A DNA stretch of 64,000 nucleotides. It comes from Pantoea sp. Cy-639. Lineage in GTDB: Bacteria > Pseudomonadota > Gammaproteobacteria > Pseudomonadales > Pseudomonadaceae. The notes below the pieces were generated by a model. That model worked only from the letters and a program-made list of their open reading frames with translations. It was not told where the DNA came from and did no database searches. Numbering within the stretch: the stretch's first letter is position 1; each line of letters opens with the position of its first letter. This document shows, piece by piece, positions 1-8,190 of this stretch. Both the position numbers and the translations under genes were made by a program. The stretch lies in the NCBI RefSeq assembly GCF_011752525.1, contig NZ_VWXI01000004.1:186001-250000 (forward strand), written 5' to 3'.

Positions 1-10
1 TGAAAGCCTG

Positions 11-43
11 GGGTCGTTCGCGACACCAGGCCGCTCCTGCAGG
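11..43. repeat. REP-like repeat fragment
   Basis: The stretch has the 'ttcgcgacac.aggccgctcctgc' core that recurs, in either orientation, near 7.08, 16.88, 18.46, 19.60 and 25.88 kb. It sits just past the 3' end of the leftmost gene, the usual place for REP elements in pseudomonads. Bases 1-74 show no gene. Confidence 0.55.
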
Positions 44-74
44 TGCAGGTTTTCCATGGGTCATGGCGAAGCTC

Positions 75-1262
75 TCAGGCCATCACGCTCCCTTTTACCC
101 GCTTGCGCTCGGCCAATCCCCAGACCAGCAACGCCAGCGTCCCGATGACCAGCCCAGCCACCACGATGCCGTTCCAGCCATGGGTTTCGAACAGCTGCGT
201 GCCCAGCAGCGACCCCAGCGCGCCGCCGATGAAGTAGCAGGTGATGTAGCCGGCGTTGAGCCGCGTGCGGGCCTCGGGGCGCAAGGCGATCACGGCGTTC
301 TGGTTGCTCACGTGCACCAGCTGCACCGCCAGGTCCAGCACCAGCACACCGAGCAGCAATGCCAGCAGCGAGCTTTGCGCGAACCCCAGTGGCAGCCATG
401 ACAGCAGCAAGGCGACCAGCCCCACCGTGGTGCCCAGCGAACCCTGCCCGCGGTCGGCCAGGCGCCCGGCCCAGTTGGCTGCCAGCGCACCGGCGGCACC
501 GGCCAGGCCGAACAGGCCGATCGCCGCGTCGGAGTAATGGTAGGGCGCATTGCTGAGCAGGAACGCCAGAGGGGTCCAGAACAGGGCGAACAGGCTGAAG
601 GACAGCAGCCCCAGCAGCGAGCGCAGGCGCAGTACCGGTTCCTCGACGAACAGGCGGAACACCGAGCCGATCAGCGCCGGGTACTTCAAGCCGGCGTGGC
701 TGTGGTGCTGCGGCAGGCTGCGGTACAGGGCCAGGGCAGTCACCGCCATCAGCACCGCGGCCAGCACATAGATGCTGCGCCAGCCGCCCAGCTCGGCCAT
801 GAAGCCGGCGGCAGTACGCGCCAGCAGGATGCCCAGCAACAGGCCGCTCATCAGTGTGCCGACGGCGCGACCGCGCTGGTCCGGAGCGCTGAGCGTCGCC
901 GCCATCGGCACCAGGATCTGCGCCACCACCGAGAACAGTCCGGTCAGCGCGGTGCCGAGGATCAGCCAGGGCAGGCTCGGTGCGCAGGCGCTGATCACCA
1001 GGCCGGCGGTGGCGATCAGCGCCATGGTCACGATCAGTCGGCGTTGTTCGAACAGGTCGCCCAGCGGCGCCAGCAACAGCAGGCCGGCGCCATAGCTGAG
1101 CTGGGCGGCGATGACGATGGTCCCGGCGCTGGCGGTGCTCAGGCCGAACTGTTCGGCAATGCTGTGCAGCAGAGGTTGGGCGTAGTAGTTGCTGGCCACG
1201 GCCAGGCCGGTGGCGGTAGCCATCAGCAGGATCAGGGCGCGGCTGAGTGTCGGGGTGTTCAT
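75..1262 (-). CDS. MFS transporter, DHA1-type
   Basis: A 395-residue inner-membrane protein with about 12 hydrophobic segments, normal for drug:H+ antiporter-type MFS carriers. The loop after the second segment carries a motif-A-like GDLFEQRR (residues 68-75), and the first segment is followed by NYYAQPLL, typical of the branch with AraJ/YgaY-like exporters. I chose the start at MNTPTLSR rather than an upstream in-frame Met because homologues begin there and the extra 22 residues are not membrane-like. It is divergent from a LysR gene 108 bp away, which probably controls it. The substrate cannot be read from sequence. Confidence 0.85.
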   Translation of the reverse strand: MNTPTLSRALILLMATATGLAVASNYYAQPLLHSIAEQFGLSTASAGTIVIAAQLSYGAGLLLLAPLGDLFEQRRLIVTMALIATAGLVISACAPSLPWLILGTALTGLFSVVAQILVPMAATLSAPDQRGRAVGTLMSGLLLGILLARTAAGFMAELGGWRSIYVLAAVLMAVTALALYRSLPQHHSHAGLKYPALIGSVFRLFVEEPVLRLRSLLGLLSFSLFALFWTPLAFLLSNAPYHYSDAAIGLFGLAGAAGALAANWAGRLADRGQGSLGTTVGLVALLLSWLPLGFAQSSLLALLLGVLVLDLAVQLVHVSNQNAVIALRPEARTRLNAGYITCYFIGGALGSLLGTQLFETHGWNGIVVAGLVIGTLALLVWGLAERKRVKGSVMA

Positions 1263-1370
1263 GGTCAGTCTCTTGGCAGGCAAGGGGGATTGGCGACAAG
1301 TATCAGGAAGTGTCTTGAATGACACCAATGTATAGTTTTCAACTTATCCATCTCTAAAGCAGATAGATCG

Positions 1371-2249
1371 ATGAACCTCAAGCAACTCGAATACGCCCTG
1401 GCGGTGGCCGACACCGGCAGCTTCACCCGTGCCGCCGAGCGCTGCCATGTGGTGCAGTCGGCGCTCAGCCACCAGGTGGCGCGGCTGGAGGCGCAACTGG
1501 GGGTGAGCCTGTTCGAGCGCAGTTCGCGGCGAGTGCGCCTGACCCCGGCCGGCGAAGCCTTCGTGCTCAGTGCCCGGCCCGCGGTGGAGGCGGCCCGGCG
1601 TATCGCCGACGATGTCGCCGCCGCTTGCGGGCAAGTGCGTGGGCGTCTGTCGATCGGCGAGATCAGCTCGTTGACGGCGCTCGACCTGGTCGACGTGCTG
1701 GCGATATTCCATGGCCGTTATCCGGAAGTCGACGTACGTTGGCTGACCGCCAAGAGCGAGCTGCTGCTGGCTGATGTCTGCGAGCGGCGCCTGGATGTGG
1801 GCTTCATCGGCCTGTGGCAGGGCGAGGTGCTGCAGGGCGTGCAGCATCGCTTGCTGGCCCGCGAGGAACTGGTCGCGGTGCTGCCGCCGGGGCACGCCCT
1901 GGCGAACAGGGCGCGACTGGCCCTGGCCGACCTGGCCGGCGAGGTGCTGGTGGACTTTCCCGAGGGCACCGGTGCGCGGCGGCAGACCGACGAGGCCTTC
2001 CAGGCGGCGGGGGTGGAGCATCGGGTGCAGTTCGAGATCGGCCATATCCGCCTGGTGGAAAAATTCGTTCAGCGTGGCATGGCGCTGGGGCTGGTGCCGG
2101 AGCGCATTGCCCGGGGGTTCCAGGGGGTGGTTGCGGTACCGCTGGAGGATGCGCCGGTGCGGCATCTCTACGCGGTGTGGTCGCCCAGCCCGACGCCTGC
2201 GGCGCGGGCATTCCTCGAGGTCATGGAGCAACGCTTGCCGGCGACCTGA
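1371..2249 (+). CDS. LysR-family transcriptional regulator
   Basis: A 292-residue LTTR with an N-terminal winged helix-turn-helix (about residues 1-60, with the SFTRAAERCHVVQSALSHQV helix pair) and a C-terminal LysR substrate-binding domain. Length is normal for the family. Divergent orientation from the MFS exporter suggests that it binds the shared 108-bp intergenic region and regulates the exporter together with itself. The effector is unknown. Confidence 0.88.
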   Translation: MNLKQLEYALAVADTGSFTRAAERCHVVQSALSHQVARLEAQLGVSLFERSSRRVRLTPAGEAFVLSARPAVEAARRIADDVAAACGQVRGRLSIGEISSLTALDLVDVLAIFHGRYPEVDVRWLTAKSELLLADVCERRLDVGFIGLWQGEVLQGVQHRLLAREELVAVLPPGHALANRARLALADLAGEVLVDFPEGTGARRQTDEAFQAAGVEHRVQFEIGHIRLVEKFVQRGMALGLVPERIARGFQGVVAVPLEDAPVRHLYAVWSPSPTPAARAFLEVMEQRLPAT

Positions 2250-2253
2250 TGTT

Positions 2254-2290
2254 CCTCAGCAGGAGCGGCACAAGGCCGCTCCTGCTGAGG
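2254..2290. repeat. Perfect inverted repeat (REP pair)
   Basis: The arms cctcagcaggagcgg and ccgctcctgctgagg are perfect 15-bp complements around a 7-nt loop. The element lies between two convergent genes. It contains the 'aggagcgg' core of the local REP family, so it looks like a two-REP hairpin. There is no T-tract, so any terminator role is uncertain. Confidence 0.7.
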
Positions 2291-2298
2291 AGGGTGGA

Positions 2299-3048
2299 TC
2301 AGGCGGCGAAGCCACCATCGGCCAGCAGGCTGGCGCCGGTGATATAGCCGGCCTCTGGCCCGGCCAGGTAGGCGACGAAGCTGGCGATCTCGCTGGCCTG
2401 GCCATAGCGCCCGATGGCCATCAGCGGGATCAGGCTCTCGGCGAACTCGCCGCTGGCCGGGTTCATGTCAGTGTCCACCGGCCCTGGCTGCACGTTGTTG
2501 ACCGTGATGCCTTGCGGCCCGAGGTCACGCGCCAGGCCCTTGGTCAGGCCGACCAGCGCCGACTTGCTCATGGCGTAGGGTGCGCCTCCGGCGAACGGCA
2601 TGCGCTCGGCGTTGGTGCTGCCGATATTGATGATGCGCCCGCCCTGGCCCATGTGGCGTGCGGCGGCCTGGGTGGCGACGAACACGCTGCGTACGTTGAT
2701 CGCCAGCATGCGGTCGAATTCGCCGAGGTCGAACTCGGTCACGGGCGCGACGGCCAGCACGCCGGCGTTGTTGACCAGGATATCGAGGGCACCGAAGGCC
2801 GCGACGGTGTCGGCCACCGCCTGCTGCACGGCGCCAGCGTCGGCGCTGTCGGCATGCAGGGCCAGGGCTTGGCCGCCGTTGGCGGTGATTTCGCCGGCCA
2901 AGGCTTCGGCCACGGCAGCGGAACTGACATAGGTGAAGGCGACCTTGGCGCCATCCTTGGCCAGGCGCCGGACGATCGCCGCGCCGATACCGCGGGAACC
3001 GCCCTGGACGAGGGCCACCTTGCCGTTGAGGGAAAGTTGCTGGGACAT
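2299..3048 (-). CDS. SDR-family NAD(P)-dependent oxidoreductase
   Basis: A 249-residue classical short-chain dehydrogenase. It has a Rossmann glycine motif GGSRGIG (residues 16-22), NNAG after the fourth strand (DILVNNAG), a Ser in NIGSTN, and the catalytic YAMSK. The C-terminus GGFAA is typical of FabG-like SDRs. The start is the Met preceded by a strong AGGAG; the open frame runs much further upstream but that part is not protein-like. A LysR gene is divergently placed 124 bp away and likely regulates it. The substrate is not predictable; it is not the fatty-acid FabG, which is at 54985. Confidence 0.88.
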   Translation of the reverse strand: MSQQLSLNGKVALVQGGSRGIGAAIVRRLAKDGAKVAFTYVSSAAVAEALAGEITANGGQALALHADSADAGAVQQAVADTVAAFGALDILVNNAGVLAVAPVTEFDLGEFDRMLAINVRSVFVATQAAARHMGQGGRIINIGSTNAERMPFAGGAPYAMSKSALVGLTKGLARDLGPQGITVNNVQPGPVDTDMNPASGEFAESLIPLMAIGRYGQASEIASFVAYLAGPEAGYITGASLLADGGFAA

Positions 3049-3172
3049 GCTGATCTCCTGCTGGGTAGCAAGGCCGGATGCCTTGGATGGGCGCAGTATC
3101 CGTCGTCGATTACCCGCTGATAAGATGGCAATCGCGATATGCAGAGTAAACCTTTGGTTTGGAATAGAAGCC

Positions 3173-4144
3173 GTGGAATCTTTCAGCGCCCTTGAGTGTT
3201 TCATCCGCAGCGCCGAAGTGGGCAGTTTCGCCGAGGCCGCCCGGCGCCTGTCGCTGACCCCGGCGGCGGTGGGCAAGAATGTCGCCCAGCTGGAGGCGCG
3301 CCTGGGTGTGCGGCTGTTCCAGCGTAGCACCCGCAAGCTGACCCTGACCGAGGCCGGTCAGCGCTTTCTTGGCGAAGTGAGTGACAGTTTGCGCACCATC
3401 CAGTACGCCATGGCCAACCTGGCCAGCGCCGAAGGGCAGCCGGCCGGGTCGTTGCGGGTCAGCATGGGCACGGTGTTCGGGCGGCTCTATGTGCTGCCGT
3501 TGCTGGGCGAGTTCTTGACGCGTTACCCGGCGATCGTCCCGGACTGGCACTTCGACAACCGCCAGGTCGACCTCATCGGCCAGGGTTTCGACGCGGCCAT
3601 CGGCGGAGGCTTCGAGCTGCCGCCCGGGGTGGTGGCGCGCAAGCTGACCCCGGCGCACCGGGTGCTGGTGGCGGCGCCGGGTTATCTCGAACGGCATGGG
3701 GCGATCGAGCAGCCGCAGGCGCTGGAGCGTCACGCCGGGATCCTGATCCGTTCGCCGCAGACCGGTCGGGTGCGCTCATGGCCGCTGACCAGTCGTTGGC
3801 AGGAGCAGGCGCCGCTGCAGTTGCGCCAGGCAATGACCATGAGCGATTCCGATGCGGCCTGCGCGGTGGCCGAGCAGGGGCTGGGCATCGCCCTGGTGAG
3901 CCTGCCGTTCGCCATGCCGTACCTGACGGCGGGGCGTCTGTGCCGGGTACTGTCGGACTGGTACGTGGACGATGGGCACATCAGCCTGTACTACGCCGAG
4001 CACAAGCTGTTGCCGGGCAAGACCCGCGCGTTCATCGACTTCATCGTCGAGCAGTTCGCCGGGCAGGGGCTGGCGGGGCGGTTCAATGCCTTGCAACCGG
4101 CATCGCGGGGCAAGCCCGCTCCCTCGGGGGGGCGGGTTACATGA
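3173..4144 (+). CDS. LysR-family regulator (CrgA/DmlR-like) with REP-derived C-terminus
   Basis: A 323-residue LTTR. The winged HTH (AEVGSFAEAARRLSLTPAAV) starts a few residues in, followed by a substrate-binding domain with the 'FDAAIGGGFELPPG' block seen in the CrgA/DmlR subgroup. I chose the GTG start (VESFSAL) because the HTH begins right after it and the upstream frame runs through intergenic sequence. The last residues, PASRGKPAPSGGR, are encoded by a REP element (catcgcggggcaagcccgctc), so the C-terminus has been extended into repeat DNA. It probably controls the divergent SDR gene. Confidence 0.85.
   Translation: MESFSALECFIRSAEVGSFAEAARRLSLTPAAVGKNVAQLEARLGVRLFQRSTRKLTLTEAGQRFLGEVSDSLRTIQYAMANLASAEGQPAGSLRVSMGTVFGRLYVLPLLGEFLTRYPAIVPDWHFDNRQVDLIGQGFDAAIGGGFELPPGVVARKLTPAHRVLVAAPGYLERHGAIEQPQALERHAGILIRSPQTGRVRSWPLTSRWQEQAPLQLRQAMTMSDSDAACAVAEQGLGIALVSLPFAMPYLTAGRLCRVLSDWYVDDGHISLYYAEHKLLPGKTRAFIDFIVEQFAGQGLAGRFNALQPASRGKPAPSGGRVT
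4108..4140. repeat. REP element overlapping a gene end
   Basis: 'catcgcggggcaagcccgct' matches the REP cores at 31.08, 31.20 and 51.43 kb. It lies inside the last codons of the LysR gene rather than after its stop. Confidence 0.65.
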
Positions 4145-4159
4145 TCGAATGGCGCCGAT

Positions 4160-4642
4160 TCAGGTCACTGCGACAATGAACTGCAACTGGGACACGCCGT
4201 TCACCACCAGCGCCACCTCGTCGTCCAGCTTCTTGCCAATCAGCTGCTGACCCAGTGGCGCGCGCGGGGTGATCACCGTCACCAGCCGATCACCTTCGCC
4301 AATCTTCAATCCCGCACCTTCCGGCCCGAGGAACAGCTGGCGCTGCTGGCCGGCCTCGTCTTCCAGGGTCACCAGGCAGCCGACCTGCACCCCGCGTGCC
4401 GGGTCGTAGTCGCGCAGCACCAGTTGCTGGTAGGTCAGCAGCGCCTGGCGGATCTCGGCGCTACGGCGGGCTTGCCCCGTGGCCAGGTAGGACGCCTCCA
4501 GGCCCAGGGTGTCGTACTTGTTCTCGGCGATGTTCTCTTCGGCGGTGGCGGCCTCGTAGGCGGTCTGCGCGGCACGGCGCAGCACCTCCATGTCGTGCTC
4601 GAGGGTCGCGATGATTCGCTGCAGCAGGTTGGCCTTGTCCAT
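4160..4642 (-). CDS. GreA/GreB-family transcription factor
   Basis: A 160-residue protein with the Gre layout: an N-terminal helical hairpin (about 1-75, with the acidic EENIAENKYD near the expected tip) and a C-terminal FKBP-like domain (GDRLVTVITPRAPLGQQLIGKKLDDEV). Factors of this family enter the RNA polymerase secondary channel and rescue backtracked complexes. It is not the canonical GreA or GreB by sequence, so it may be a specialised paralogue. It is translated just after the small membrane protein at 4645, with 2 nt between stop and start, so the two are probably co-transcribed. Confidence 0.8.
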   Translation of the reverse strand: MDKANLLQRIIATLEHDMEVLRRAAQTAYEAATAEENIAENKYDTLGLEASYLATGQARRSAEIRQALLTYQQLVLRDYDPARGVQVGCLVTLEDEAGQQRQLFLGPEGAGLKIGEGDRLVTVITPRAPLGQQLIGKKLDDEVALVVNGVSQLQFIVAVT

Positions 4643-4644
4643 GG

Positions 4645-5046
4645 TCAGTAGCAGAACTCCAGCACGTTGGCCTGGCTCTTGTCGGTCGGCGCCGTGCGGT
4701 TCTGCTGCAGCCAGAACTGGCATTTCGGGTTGTTCAGGTTGCGCGGGTTGCCTTGCGCGGCTTCGCTGGCCTGTTGCAGCTCCTGTTTGTGGAGGATGTC
4801 CTTGTAGCGCTCGAACATCTGTGCCTGGGCATCCTGCGGCGGCTCTGGCGTGGCCGTTGCCGGAGCTGGGCGGGCAATTGCCGGGGCGAGTGCCTGCGCC
4901 ACCGGTTGCACCTGCTCCGGCAACAGGCGCAGGCCCAGCCACAGGCTCAGGGCGATGGCCACGGCGCCCAACCACAGGCCGAGGGCGACGCACAGGATCA
5001 GTTGCACGGGCTTGAGGGTGATCTTCAGTTCACGGGCGCGGGGCAT
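4645..5046 (-). CDS. Small single-pass membrane protein, unknown function
   Basis: A 133-residue protein with a basic N-terminus (MPRARELKITLK), one long hydrophobic segment (about residues 16-45), an Ala/Pro linker and a polar C-terminal domain ending in FCY. Two Cys occur in the tail (PKCQFW and FCY). This looks like an anchored periplasmic domain. No characterised family is recognised. It is first in a probable two-gene unit with the Gre-like factor and is divergent from earP. Confidence 0.7.
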   Translation of the reverse strand: MPRARELKITLKPVQLILCVALGLWLGAVAIALSLWLGLRLLPEQVQPVAQALAPAIARPAPATATPEPPQDAQAQMFERYKDILHKQELQQASEAAQGNPRNLNNPKCQFWLQQNRTAPTDKSQANVLEFCY

Positions 5047-5178
5047 GGCGGCCTCCTGGCAGGACGAGTGGCGGCATTGTCGCACGGCATGGCAGGATTT
5101 TTCAGTGACGGCACTGTTGTCGGCGCGTATTTGTCCGCACAATTCGCGGTCTTTTTCTGCGGGTACTGGAACGTGGCG

Positions 5179-6312
5179 ATGAAAACCACCTGGGACATCT
5201 TCTGCACGGTCGTCGACAACTATGGCGATATCGGCGTGACCTGGCGCCTGGCACGCCAGTTGGCGGCCGAGCACGACCTGGCGGTGCGCCTGTGGGTGGA
5301 CGACCTGAGCGCTTTCGCGCGGCTGTGTCCCGAGGCCGACGCCGGCTTGGCGCAGCAATGGCAGCAGGGCGTCGAGGTACGCCATTGGTCCGCCGACTGG
5401 CAGCCGGTGGCGACTGCCGATGTGGTGATCGGTGCCTTTGGCTGCCGGCTGCCGGTGGCCTATGTCGAGGCGCTGGCGCTGCGTCAGCCGGCCGCGCTGT
5501 GGTTGAACCTGGAATACCTGAGTGCCGAAGATTGGGTCGAAGGTTGCCACGGCCTGACCTCGCCACAGGCCAATGGCCTGCGTACGGTGTTCTTCTTCCC
5601 TGGCTTCACGGAAAAGACCGGGGGCCTGCTGCGCGAGGCGTCGTTGCTGGATCGGCGTCAGGCACTGGAGGCGGATCCGACGGCGCGCGCGGCCTTTCTG
5701 GCGGGGCTTGGCGTACGGCCCGAGGCCGGTGCGCGGCTGATCTCGCTGTTCGCCTACGAGAATACGCAGCTCGGCAGTTGGCTCGATGCCCTGGCCGAGG
5801 GTGAAGAGCCCAGCCACCTGCTGGTGCCCGAGGGGCGGATCCTCGCCGATCTGCGCGTCTGGCTCGGTGAGCCTGGCCTTGGGGTGGGCGATGTCCGCCA
5901 CAGGGGCGCGTTGACCCTGCAGGTATTACCTTTCGTCAGCCAGGACGACTACGACCGCCTGCTTTGGTGCTGCGACTTCAATGCCGTGCGCGGCGAGGAC
6001 TCGTTCGTCCGTGCGCAGTGGGCCGGGCGGCCGCTGCTCTGGCACATCTACGTGCAGGACGAGAACGCCCACTGGGAAAAACTCGAGGCCTTCCTGGCGC
6101 TTTATCGCCAAGGCTTGTCGGAGGCGGCGGGGCAGGCGCTGGTCGAACTGTGGCGGGCCTGGAACATGGACCGTGACATGGGCGTGGCGTGGCGCGAGGT
6201 GGTACGGCACGGGCCGGAACTGCAGGCGCATGCCCGGCAATGGTGCCTCAGGCAGGCCGCTCAGCCGGACCTTGCCATGGCGCTGGTACAGTTTTACCGA
6301 AATTCGCTATGA
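5179..6312 (+). CDS. earP: EF-P arginine rhamnosyltransferase EarP
   Basis: A 377-residue inverting glycosyltransferase that moves rhamnose from dTDP-rhamnose to Arg32 of elongation factor P in the cytoplasm, which relieves ribosome stalling at polyproline. The N-terminus reads CTVVDNYGDIGV, placing Asp13 and Asp17 where catalysis needs them, and the C-terminal RGEDSFVRAQW places Glu at residue 273, the third known key residue. Start is the Met at MKTTWDIF. efp follows 48 bp downstream, the standard pairing for this modification system. Confidence 0.95.
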   Translation: MKTTWDIFCTVVDNYGDIGVTWRLARQLAAEHDLAVRLWVDDLSAFARLCPEADAGLAQQWQQGVEVRHWSADWQPVATADVVIGAFGCRLPVAYVEALALRQPAALWLNLEYLSAEDWVEGCHGLTSPQANGLRTVFFFPGFTEKTGGLLREASLLDRRQALEADPTARAAFLAGLGVRPEAGARLISLFAYENTQLGSWLDALAEGEEPSHLLVPEGRILADLRVWLGEPGLGVGDVRHRGALTLQVLPFVSQDDYDRLLWCCDFNAVRGEDSFVRAQWAGRPLLWHIYVQDENAHWEKLEAFLALYRQGLSEAAGQALVELWRAWNMDRDMGVAWREVVRHGPELQAHARQWCLRQAAQPDLAMALVQFYRNSL

Positions 6313-6313
6313 T
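6308..6313 (+). promoter_or_regulatory. Possible efp -10 element
   Basis: TATGAT followed by a GC-rich discriminator (acgcggcc) overlaps the earP stop codon. No good -35 is seen at 16-18 bp, so this is tentative. It would let efp be expressed more strongly than earP. Confidence 0.35.
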
Positions 6314-6360
6314 ACGCGGCCTCGATTTTTATAAATCCATCCAGATTCGGATACTTCGTA

Positions 6361-6930
6361 ATGAAAACTGGTAAAGAACTGAAACCCGGTACCGTACTGC
6401 GGATCGACAATGACCCGTGGCTGGTTCAGAAAGCTGAGTTCACCAAGTCGGGCCGTAACAGCGCGATCATGAAGACCAAGCTGAAGAACCTGCTGACCGG
6501 CTACAAGACTGAAACCGTCTACTTCGCCGACGACAAGCTGGACGACGTGATCCTCGACCGCAAGGAAGTGACCCTGTCCTTCATCAGCGGTGACGCGTAC
6601 ACCTTCATGGACACCACCGACTACACCATGTACGAGCTGAACGCCGAAGACATCGACGCCGTTCTGCCGTACATCGAAGAAGGCATGCAGGACGTCTGCG
6701 CCCTGACCATGTACGAAGAGAAAGTGGTTTCGGTCGAACTGCCGACCACCATCAGCCGTCAGGTCACCTACACCGAGAACGCTGCTCGCGGCGACACCTC
6801 GGGCAAGGTCATGAAGCCTGCCAAGCTGGCCAACGGTACCGAAGTACAGGTTGCCGACTTCATCGAAATCGACGAGTTCATCGACATCGATACTCGCGAT
6901 GGCTCCTTCAAGGGCCGTTCCAAGAAGTAA
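6361..6930 (+). CDS. efp: Translation elongation factor P
   Basis: A 189-residue EF-P with three beta-barrel domains (KOW-like, central OB, C-terminal OB). It binds between the P and E sites and promotes Pro-Pro bond formation. The domain I tip reads TKSGRNSA and places Arg at residue 32, the acceptor for EarP rhamnosylation, not the lysine used by EpmA systems. Start Met is fixed by family length. It follows earP and is closed by a strong terminator. Confidence 0.97.
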   Translation: MKTGKELKPGTVLRIDNDPWLVQKAEFTKSGRNSAIMKTKLKNLLTGYKTETVYFADDKLDDVILDRKEVTLSFISGDAYTFMDTTDYTMYELNAEDIDAVLPYIEEGMQDVCALTMYEEKVVSVELPTTISRQVTYTENAARGDTSGKVMKPAKLANGTEVQVADFIEIDEFIDIDTRDGSFKGRSKK

Positions 6931-6950
6931 TCCTTCTTGCGATGAGCACG

Positions 6951-6978
6951 AAAAACCCGGCCTTGGCCGGGTTTTTTT
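6951..6978 (+). terminator. Intrinsic terminator of efp
   Basis: A GC-rich hairpin acccggcc/ggccgggt followed by a T-run, 20 bp after the efp stop. Confidence 0.9.
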
Positions 6979-7063
6979 GTGCCTGTCCCTGGCTGCTTGC
7001 CTTGCTCCCGACCATGTCTCAGGTAGATCGAAAAAGCAGCCCTGGTGCATCCTGGGACCGCCT

Positions 7064-7102
7064 TGCGGTCCTTTCGCGACACAAGGCCGCTCCTATCATT
7101 GC
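7064..7102. repeat. REP-like repeat
   Basis: 'ggtcctttcgcgacacaaggccgctcct' belongs to the same family as the copies at 18.46 and 19.60 kb. It lies at the 3' side of ohr. Confidence 0.6.
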
Positions 7103-7109
7103 TCGCGGC

Positions 7110-7538
7110 TCACACGGTCACATGCAAGCGCACATCCACATTGCCACGGGTGGCGTTGGAGTACGGGCAGACCTTGTGCGCCTTCTCCACCAGACCTTCG
7201 GCGTCGGCCTGGGCCAGGCCCGGCAGGTTGACGTGCAGGTCGATGTCCAGGCCGAAACCGCCCGGAATCTGGCCGATGCCCACCTTGGCGGTGATCGAGG
7301 CGTCGGCTGGCAAGGCTTTTTTCTCCTGTCCGGCGACGAACTTCAGCGCGCCGATGAAGCAGGCCGAATAGCCGGCGGCGAACATCTGCTCGGGGTTGGT
7401 GCCTTCACCACCCGCGCCACCCAGCTCCTTGGGCGTGCTCAGCTTGACGTCCAGCTTGCCGTCGCTGGAGCGGGATTTGCCGTCGCGACCGCCGGTGGAG
7501 GTGGCTTCTGCGATGTACAGCGGAGTGACCTTTTGCAT
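7110..7538 (-). CDS. ohr: Organic hydroperoxide resistance protein
   Basis: A 142-residue OsmC-superfamily thiol peroxidase that reduces organic and lipid hydroperoxides using lipoyl-protein reductants. The catalytic Cys60 (YSAC) and Cys124 ([12 protein letters not shown]), and the Arg18 and Glu50 that orient them, fall at the positions known for Pseudomonas Ohr. The start follows GAGGCTCAAG. It lies directly downstream of ohrR on the same strand, with a 141-bp gap that holds a likely OhrR operator. Confidence 0.96.
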   Translation of the reverse strand: MQKVTPLYIAEATSTGGRDGKSRSSDGKLDVKLSTPKELGGAGGEGTNPEQMFAAGYSACFIGALKFVAGQEKKALPADASITAKVGIGQIPGGFGLDIDLHVNLPGLAQADAEGLVEKAHKVCPYSNATRGNVDVRLHVTV

Positions 7539-7611
7539 CTTGAGCCTCGCTTGCGTGTTGTGCGCGCCCCGGAAGTCGGGGGCGTCGAGTGGGAACAGGG
7601 CTAAAATTAGC

Positions 7612-7630
7612 GCGCAATTATTTAGTGCGC
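7612..7630. promoter_or_regulatory. Candidate OhrR operator upstream of ohr
   Basis: gcgca-N9-tgcgc with an AT-rich centre (attatttag) is an imperfect palindrome in the ohrR-ohr gap, 74 bp before the ohr start. OhrR-type MarR repressors bind AT-rich palindromes here in related species. The placement is seen; the function is inferred. Confidence 0.5.
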
Positions 7631-7679
7631 AAGATAAATTTCGCGCCTGCAGCCGAACGGCCATTTCACAGCATAGACC

Positions 7680-8135
7680 TCAGAGGTGTTCTTGCAGTTG
7701 CGCGCGCAGCGCCAGCAGGTCGGCTTGCAGCTTGCGCAACTGCTCGACGCTGTGGCCGCTGGCCTGGAGGATGCAGGGTGGCACGCGCCGGGCCTGCTGC
7801 TGAAGGGCGCGCCCCTTGTCGCTCAGGTGCACCAGTACCACGCGTTCGTCCTCGCGACTGCGGCTGCGGCTGAGCAGGCCTTCGCTTTCCAGGCGCTTGA
7901 GCAGCGGAGTGAGGGAGCCGGGGTCGGTGAGCAGGCGCTGGCTGATCTCGCCCACGGTCAGGCCGTCTCGCTCCCACAGCACCAGCATGGCCAGGTACTG
8001 CGGATAGGTGAGGCCCAGGGCCTGCAGCAGCGGCTTGTAGACCTTGGTCATCAGCAGCGACGTGGAATGCAGGGCGAAGCACACCTGGTTGTCCAGCAGC
8101 AGCTCGTCGCAAGGGGCTTGGGTGTCGGCGTTCAT
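7680..8135 (-). CDS. ohrR: Peroxide-sensing MarR-family repressor OhrR
   Basis: A 151-residue MarR/OhrR regulator. The reactive Cys19 lies in DNQVCFALHS, the diagnostic OhrR N-terminal motif, and a second Cys (about 121, VPPCILQ) suggests a 2-Cys type. The winged-helix DNA-binding region is about residues 55-105 (TVGEISQRLLTDPGSLTPLLKRLE, then REDERVV in the wing). It represses ohr, directly downstream, until oxidised by organic hydroperoxides. Confidence 0.93.
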   Translation of the reverse strand: MNADTQAPCDELLLDNQVCFALHSTSLLMTKVYKPLLQALGLTYPQYLAMLVLWERDGLTVGEISQRLLTDPGSLTPLLKRLESEGLLSRSRSREDERVVLVHLSDKGRALQQQARRVPPCILQASGHSVEQLRKLQADLLALRAQLQEHL

Positions 8136-8190
8136 GCAGGTCCTTGGATTCGATGAGGGTGGAAATCTAGCACGCCAATACCTGGCGTGC

